The position numbers and the translations under genes are program-made. The notes under the pieces are model-generated. The model saw only the letters and a list, made by a program, of their open reading frames with translations. It searched no databases and was not told the origin of the DNA. Below are positions 60,348 to 64,000 of a stretch of DNA of 64,000 nucleotides, piece by piece. This DNA comes from a virus, in the IMG/VR virus record IMGVR_UViG_3300009085_000027, positions 1 through 64,000 of that record. One strand, 5' to 3'. Numbering within the stretch: position 1 is the first letter of the stretch; every line of letters starts with the position of its first letter.

Positions 60348-61310
60348 CTATGACGTTCTGATCGCGAAGTCCACAACAGGTTCTTGAATACCGAACTCGT
60401 CCTCCACGACCAGACTAGGATCCAAAAGATCAACACTGTCACCTGTGGTTGGAATCTGAAGTCTACGAACAAACCCGGTGCCATCGACCGACATGTCGAG
60501 AGTCATACCGCGAAGCAGCCTGATCTCTGCATAGCCATTGGTATCGGTAGCGACTTGTGAGTAGTGACGGAAAATACCCCAGCGCCTGGAGTCATCCATC
60601 ACAGTGTTGGGTAGGAACGGGTTCGAGAACGTGATGCAGCGACCAACCAGGGGAGACCCCGAGAGGTCGCAGAGCCGGAGGAAACAAGGAATGGTCTGGT
60701 CCGAAGAGACGGACTGTGCGTGTAGGGCTGGGAATGGAACCCCGACGCCAGAAGTCTGGAGCGTGACGTGGTGGAGGAACTCGACGCGGTACCAGTAGTC
60801 GCGGTGGCTGTTCTGGTCGGTGTAGAGGTAGTCGTGGACACCGGCTAGCAGGATGCTGTCAGCGTCCTTACCAATGGCGCAGTCCCCCTCCACAAACCCC
60901 AGAGATGGGTTGGCATCCCCGGACAGTATCTCGATGCTCCCCAGTCTTCCGGTGAGCACGGAGGTCAGCTGCAGGGCCCCGCCGACGTCGGTGGCTACAA
61001 CCAACGGGGTCGCCAGTGTGATAGCAGCGACGACCTGGGCGGTGCTCACCGGGTCTGGATCGGTGAAGGTCACGTTGATATCACTGACCCCATTGACCTT
61101 GAAGCTCAGGGTCCTGCCATTGATCTGATGGGGCTCTACGCTACTGCCGAGTAGGACGGCGGCTGATGGGTACGTCGTGGTGACCGGCTCGTAGAGTCCG
61201 TACTGCCCCGACCGGCTACGATGCCACCTGAGTCGGCTATAGGTGGCCAGAGCCAAGGAGATCTCGGCCACGAAGTACTTGAGCTGGATGAGTTGGTTGG
61301 TGACTGCCAT
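60348..61310 (-). CDS. Structural protein, 320 aa
   Basis: The N-terminus includes a helical segment (LKYFVAEISLALATYSRLRW), and the rest is beta-rich. The segment FLRLCDLSGSPLVGRCITFS (about 210-229) and the following TNGYAEIRLLRGMTLDMSVD resemble the carboxypeptidase-regulatory-like fold also seen in the 304-aa protein. It is likely a tail or baseplate component from its place in the block. No enzymatic motif was seen. Confidence 0.7.
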   Translation of the reverse strand: MAVTNQLIQLKYFVAEISLALATYSRLRWHRSRSGQYGLYEPVTTTYPSAAVLLGSSVEPHQINGRTLSFKVNGVSDINVTFTDPDPVSTAQVVAAITLATPLVVATDVGGALQLTSVLTGRLGSIEILSGDANPSLGFVEGDCAIGKDADSILLAGVHDYLYTDQNSHRDYWYRVEFLHHVTLQTSGVGVPFPALHAQSVSSDQTIPCFLRLCDLSGSPLVGRCITFSNPFLPNTVMDDSRRWGIFRHYSQVATDTNGYAEIRLLRGMTLDMSVDGTGFVRRLQIPTTGDSVDLLDPSLVVEDEFGIQEPVVDFAIRTS

Positions 61311-61312
61311 GG

Positions 61313-61516
61313 CTACTCGTCATCGGGGTGGAATGAGGAATCCTCGGGATCGAACAGCGTGTTGGTACTAGGCACATCTGTGATGACGGCGGAGTCCAGG
61401 ACTGGGGACGAGACTTCGACGAGGTCTCCAGCCACGATCTGAAGTGTGAACCTCGGGTTGAGGTCGGAGGACACCACAATACCCTGGCGGGCCAGACCTC
61501 CTGTGAGTGTGGTCAT
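61313..61516 (-). CDS. Small beta-rich structural protein, 67 aa
   Basis: The ATG at 61516 overlaps the stop of the upstream gene (TGATG). A GTG three bases earlier is the alternative start. The sequence is short and beta-rich (GIVVSSDLNPRFTLQIVAGD; LVEVSSPVLDSAVITDVPST) with an acidic C-terminus (FDPEDSSFHPDDE). It is probably a small component of the tail assembly. No family recognised. Confidence 0.7.
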   Translation of the reverse strand: MTTLTGGLARQGIVVSSDLNPRFTLQIVAGDLVEVSSPVLDSAVITDVPSTNTLFDPEDSSFHPDDE

Positions 61517-61995
61517 CACAGTATTGGGGCCTTTCGCTTGGTCTGTACGCCGGGCTGGGTCGTGACCGGGTCGGTGGGTGGCCCCTCGTCAGACTCCAGG
61601 GGCCAGCGCTGGAGGGTCGTGGTGCCGTCATCGTCGTAGAGCACGAGCTCCTGGGCTGTGAGGTCCACCTCCAGACGGTTCACAGCGGTCTTCTGCAGCA
61701 AGGCCACTGCCTTGAGGGGGTCGTACTCCCCGACCTCCACGAAGGCCTCCATGACGTCCTGGAACGGGGTGGTGACGGTGAGATACCAGCGGCCTGCGTC
61801 GTTCGGTGTGAACTCCACGGTGTAGTACCCGCTCCCAACCTCGGACACCACCACGGGTTGGGCCGAGACGGCATCTTCGAGGATCAGAGTCTTGGTGAAT
61901 GCGGCGTTGAGTAGTCCGGTGACTGGTGTGATGCCGTCGACATCAGTGACCAAGAACGGGATCTTGACAGGTTCATTGACGCCTGCAGTGAACAT
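61516..61995 (-). CDS. Tail/baseplate protein, 159 aa
   Basis: A beta-sandwich protein (KIPFLVTDVDGITPVTGLLN; SGYYTVEFTPNDAGRWYLTV) of the type found in phage tail and head-tail joining proteins. The C-terminus is Pro/Thr-rich and basic. TAGACT lies 6 bases before its ATG, a possible -10 box for another leaderless message, but no -35 match exists. Function by context only. Confidence 0.7.
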   Translation of the reverse strand: MFTAGVNEPVKIPFLVTDVDGITPVTGLLNAAFTKTLILEDAVSAQPVVVSEVGSGYYTVEFTPNDAGRWYLTVTTPFQDVMEAFVEVGEYDPLKAVALLQKTAVNRLEVDLTAQELVLYDDDGTTTLQRWPLESDEGPPTDPVTTQPGVQTKRKAPIL

Positions 61996-62034
61996 GGCTG
62001 TAGTCTACCAGGTCATGGCTGGGCGGGGCAGCCC

Positions 62035-62724
62035 TCAGCGATAGCCCCGAGCCATGAGGTACTCGAACAGCTCAGTTCCGGGGTCGGACTTCGATGCCGA
62101 GACATGGAAGTGGCCGAGCACACCCCTGAAACGGGCGAGCTCAGCCGGGCGCAACGTACCTGTCCGGAGCTTCCCATCGATCCCGATCGGGACACGCCTG
62201 GGGATACTGGGTACAGCGGCGGTCACGGTGTTGAGCAGTGTGGTGTAGGCCTCGAGCTGTTTAGGGTAGAAATGGGCGAGCTCCCGCTTCTTGCCATGCA
62301 GCACGGTTTGGTAGGTGCCTCGGTTGAGACCACGGGGTGGAGGGGCATCTCGTCCTGGACCCGTGAAACCGTAGCAGACGGCCTCACAACCAAAGCTACG
62401 CTTGTTGACCGTGCCAGCATCAAAGGTGTCAATGAGCATGGGATCACAGAACTGCCAAATCACGCTGTCTGCGTCGAGCCCGAACTCGACCCCCAGTTCT
62501 CGGTTGTCCAGCACACGCACAAGCGTCTCGATGTCATTCTCCCCGCCGGTCCAGTGGCAGACGAAGAGGTCCGGTACAATCTTTGGTGACCTGCGTCGTG
62601 AACCCTCTCCGACCTTGAAGTCAATACCGCTGTCAGCAAACTGCACGACGGGCCAGTTGCAGACGTACTTCTTGCCGCCAATGATCAGATAGTCGCGCTT
62701 CGGGTACTTCTCGTGATCAAACAT
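62035..62724 (-). CDS. N-acetylmuramoyl-L-alanine amidase endolysin
   Basis: Amidase_2-type peptidoglycan hydrolase of 229 aa. LFVCHWTGGEND places the first zinc His (about 58), EFGLDADSVIWQFCDP covers the substrate groove, and GHFHVSASKSDPG gives the second His and the Asp ligand near the C-terminus. No separate cell-wall-binding domain and no signal peptide is seen, so it needs the holin to reach the wall. The ATG at 62724 overlaps the upstream stop (TGATG); two GTG codons just upstream are alternative starts. It is 20 kb from the holin-like gene. Confidence 0.88.
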   Translation of the reverse strand: MFDHEKYPKRDYLIIGGKKYVCNWPVVQFADSGIDFKVGEGSRRRSPKIVPDLFVCHWTGGENDIETLVRVLDNRELGVEFGLDADSVIWQFCDPMLIDTFDAGTVNKRSFGCEAVCYGFTGPGRDAPPPRGLNRGTYQTVLHGKKRELAHFYPKQLEAYTTLLNTVTAAVPSIPRRVPIGIDGKLRTGTLRPAELARFRGVLGHFHVSASKSDPGTELFEYLMARGYR

Positions 62725-63611
62725 CACCACCCCGCGTCAACGGCGTCAGAGTAGCCGCGCTTCATGTTGGTCCTGATGCTGGAAGGGCTGAAGTCCAGGG
62801 GATCACCAAGGGAAGACTTAGGTCGAAGTACACGGACCTTGATCTCAGCCTTATCCGGAGCAGACCCGGTCTTCGCCAGTCGGTTGTAGAGTTCCACGAC
62901 CTTGAGATCCCAGTACTCGATCTCAAAGATTGCGGCCTCGAGACTACGGATGCCGACATCAACTCCGGTGCGTGGTCTCGAAGGTTCTGGTGTCGACGGA
63001 GAGCACATCAAGACGTCGATCTCCGTGGCTCCGGCGAGAATGGCGGATTCCACAGGGGTGACCTCGCGAACACCATCGTCGGTGTAGAGCCCGTACCCGA
63101 TTGGAACCGGCGGAAAAGCCACGGGTACAGCGGCAGAAGCCAACACGGCGTGACGAAGCTCGAAGACATCACCCTGGTCCCACTGATGGGAAGACCCCGT
63201 GATGAGATCTACGGCACCGACCCTAAGCTCTCTTCCGCTAGCCAGCACCGCTATGGGATCCAGGTTCTTCACAATCAGATTCCACAACGGGTCAGTGGAA
63301 TACATCGAAGTCTTACCACCGAGCCAGGATGGCAAAACAACAGGAAGCCTGCCGAGTAGTCCCCACCACCACCTCTTGTAGATCGAGCGATTCCCGCGAA
63401 TGCCCAACCACAGAGCACGTAGACCCGCCACGGCTTTGGCCTCTTCACCAACCCTGTATTGGGCCAGGGCCGCGGCATTGAGAGCTCCTACACTGGTCCC
63501 AGTCACCACGCCGTACGCCGCGTCACCCTCGACGAGTCGTTGTAGCGCGCCGACCTGCCAAGCCCCCTTGGCGCCCCCACCACTCAGAACCAGCCCACGC
63601 GTTTTGGACAT
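62724..63611 (-). CDS. Patatin-like phospholipase
   Basis: The 295-aa protein shows the patatin pattern: an oxyanion loop GGGAKGAWQVGAL, the nucleophile elbow GTSVGAL with its Ser, and a dyad Asp in LYTDDGVREV. Patatins cut acyl chains from membrane lipids. Here the position next to the amidase suggests membrane damage at lysis or on entry, or control of host membrane stress. The ATG at 63611 is preferred; ATG 63626 is possible. A longer start at 63671 would overlap the upstream 39-aa gene. Confidence 0.82.
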   Translation of the reverse strand: MSKTRGLVLSGGGAKGAWQVGALQRLVEGDAAYGVVTGTSVGALNAAALAQYRVGEEAKAVAGLRALWLGIRGNRSIYKRWWWGLLGRLPVVLPSWLGGKTSMYSTDPLWNLIVKNLDPIAVLASGRELRVGAVDLITGSSHQWDQGDVFELRHAVLASAAVPVAFPPVPIGYGLYTDDGVREVTPVESAILAGATEIDVLMCSPSTPEPSRPRTGVDVGIRSLEAAIFEIEYWDLKVVELYNRLAKTGSAPDKAEIKVRVLRPKSSLGDPLDFSPSSIRTNMKRGYSDAVDAGW

Positions 63612-63651
63612 GACCCAGGCTACCATGCCTGCTGCCAGCCCCAGAACACCC

Positions 63652-63771
63652 CTACCTGGGCTTGGGCACAACTACCTTGTGGCTGGACACAAACTGAACC
63701 TTGATGGTTTTCTTCGGAGGTTCCGGTGTCAGGTCCCGTACCTTGGGTTTGGACTTCGACTTCTTACCCAT
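63652..63771 (-). CDS. Lys-rich 39-aa protein
   Basis: The short frame encodes GKKSKSKPKVRDLTPEPPKK and then TIKVQFVSSHKVVVPKPR, a very basic peptide with a single beta-strand core. It lies between the partial gene at the right edge (stop at 63815) and the patatin gene, in line with the surrounding minus-strand genes. GGGTGATGA lies just before its ATG. It may bind DNA or RNA. Function unknown. Confidence 0.5.
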   Translation of the reverse strand: MGKKSKSKPKVRDLTPEPPKKTIKVQFVSSHKVVVPKPR

Positions 63772-63814
63772 TCATCACCCAGCCCTTTACAGACTATACA
63801 ACAACCCGATGTGG

Positions 63815-64000
63815 TCAGAGCTTGTGGTTCTCCCAGAACCCTACCAGCAGATCGCGAACCTCTGGTGCAAAGTGCTGGCGGTGTGAGGCAAGACCGCGAA
63901 GCTGAAGTCCGGCCTCCCCAACTGTCCACGTTTGGTTATCGGGGAACGCGAAGACAAGCGGGTCGTTCTGAAGCACAACCTTGGCCGGCTCCGTGGCGTT
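63815..64000 (-). CDS. Partial protein C-terminus running past the right edge
   Basis: The minus-strand frame is open from the right edge to a TGA at 63815 and gives 61 residues, including VVLQNDPLVFAFPDNQTWTV and a helical end (HRQHFAPEVRDLLVGFWENH). It is a real coding tail by composition, with the start outside the window. The segment reads like a small enzyme or regulatory domain end, but no family can be called. It is followed by the 39-aa gene after 43 bases. Confidence 0.6.
   Translation of the reverse strand, partial: NATEPAKVVLQNDPLVFAFPDNQTWTVGEAGLQLRGLASHRQHFAPEVRDLLVGFWENHKL

Noticed and set aside
61996-62034. Promoter before the 159-aa gene (TAGACT 6 bases from the ATG)
   Set aside because: There is no -35 match at 17-19 bases, so it was not listed as a promoter.

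Overview
The window is a large piece of a tailed-phage genome, probably contractile-tailed and lytic. It carries a large terminase, a portal, baseplate proteins (gp25-like, J-like, an OB-fold spike with a gp5-type repeat stalk), an endolysin, a holin/spanin-like cassette and a full replication set. No rRNA, tRNA, integrase, repressor or host-type metabolic gene was seen. The DNA is GC-rich. Spanin-like proteins hint at a Gram-negative host, but this is inference. Both ends are cut inside genes, so the genome is larger than the window. I could not confidently identify a major capsid protein, tail sheath, tail tube or tape measure.

Layout: minus-strand virion genes fill 0.4-13.1 kb (beta-beta' RNA polymerase, spike, a 690-aa protein, two unknowns, terminase), 17.6-24.0 kb (520-aa and 351-aa head-region proteins, zinc-ribbon protein, Gly/Ala-rich protein, portal) and 41-64 kb (holin/spanin-like genes, fibre, baseplate, an SNF2-type helicase, endolysin, patatin). 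Plus-strand genes fill 13.2-17.5 kb (two very small ORFs, a Cys/His protein, then a MoxR ATPase, a DUF2201/VWA metallopeptidase-like protein and an unknown partner) and 24.0-41.0 kb (UvsW-like helicase, UDG-like protein, DnaB-like helicase, primase, zinc-ribbon protein, family A DNA polymerase, RecA-like recombinase, two PD-(D/E)XK nucleases, RusA, small genes, a membrane HExxH protein and a lone receiver domain). Hairpin terminators mark three transcription-unit ends, at 17.55, 40.1 and 41.05 kb.

The most striking gene is a single 2072-aa polypeptide fusing the bacterial-type RNA polymerase beta and beta' subunits. It keeps the catalytic NADxDGD loop and the second beta' zinc site but lacks the N-terminal beta' zinc ribbon. 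It and the head operon at 23.9 kb start immediately downstream of matching TTGACC-N18-TAnnnT promoters, in positions that imply leaderless mRNAs. A second notable signal is a candidate programmed -1 frameshift at 39.87 kb: G GGA AAC, a short spacer, a hairpin, then a long open -1 frame. It would extend a 158-aa replication-region protein to about 226 aa.

How the parts fit (inference): the DnaB, primase, PolA and RecA operon replicates and recombines the genome, and three nucleases process junctions and ends before terminase packages it through the portal. The phage RNA polymerase probably takes over transcription of some gene class. Lysis would use the holin/spanin cassette at 41-42 kb and the distant amidase, perhaps helped by the patatin-like lipase.
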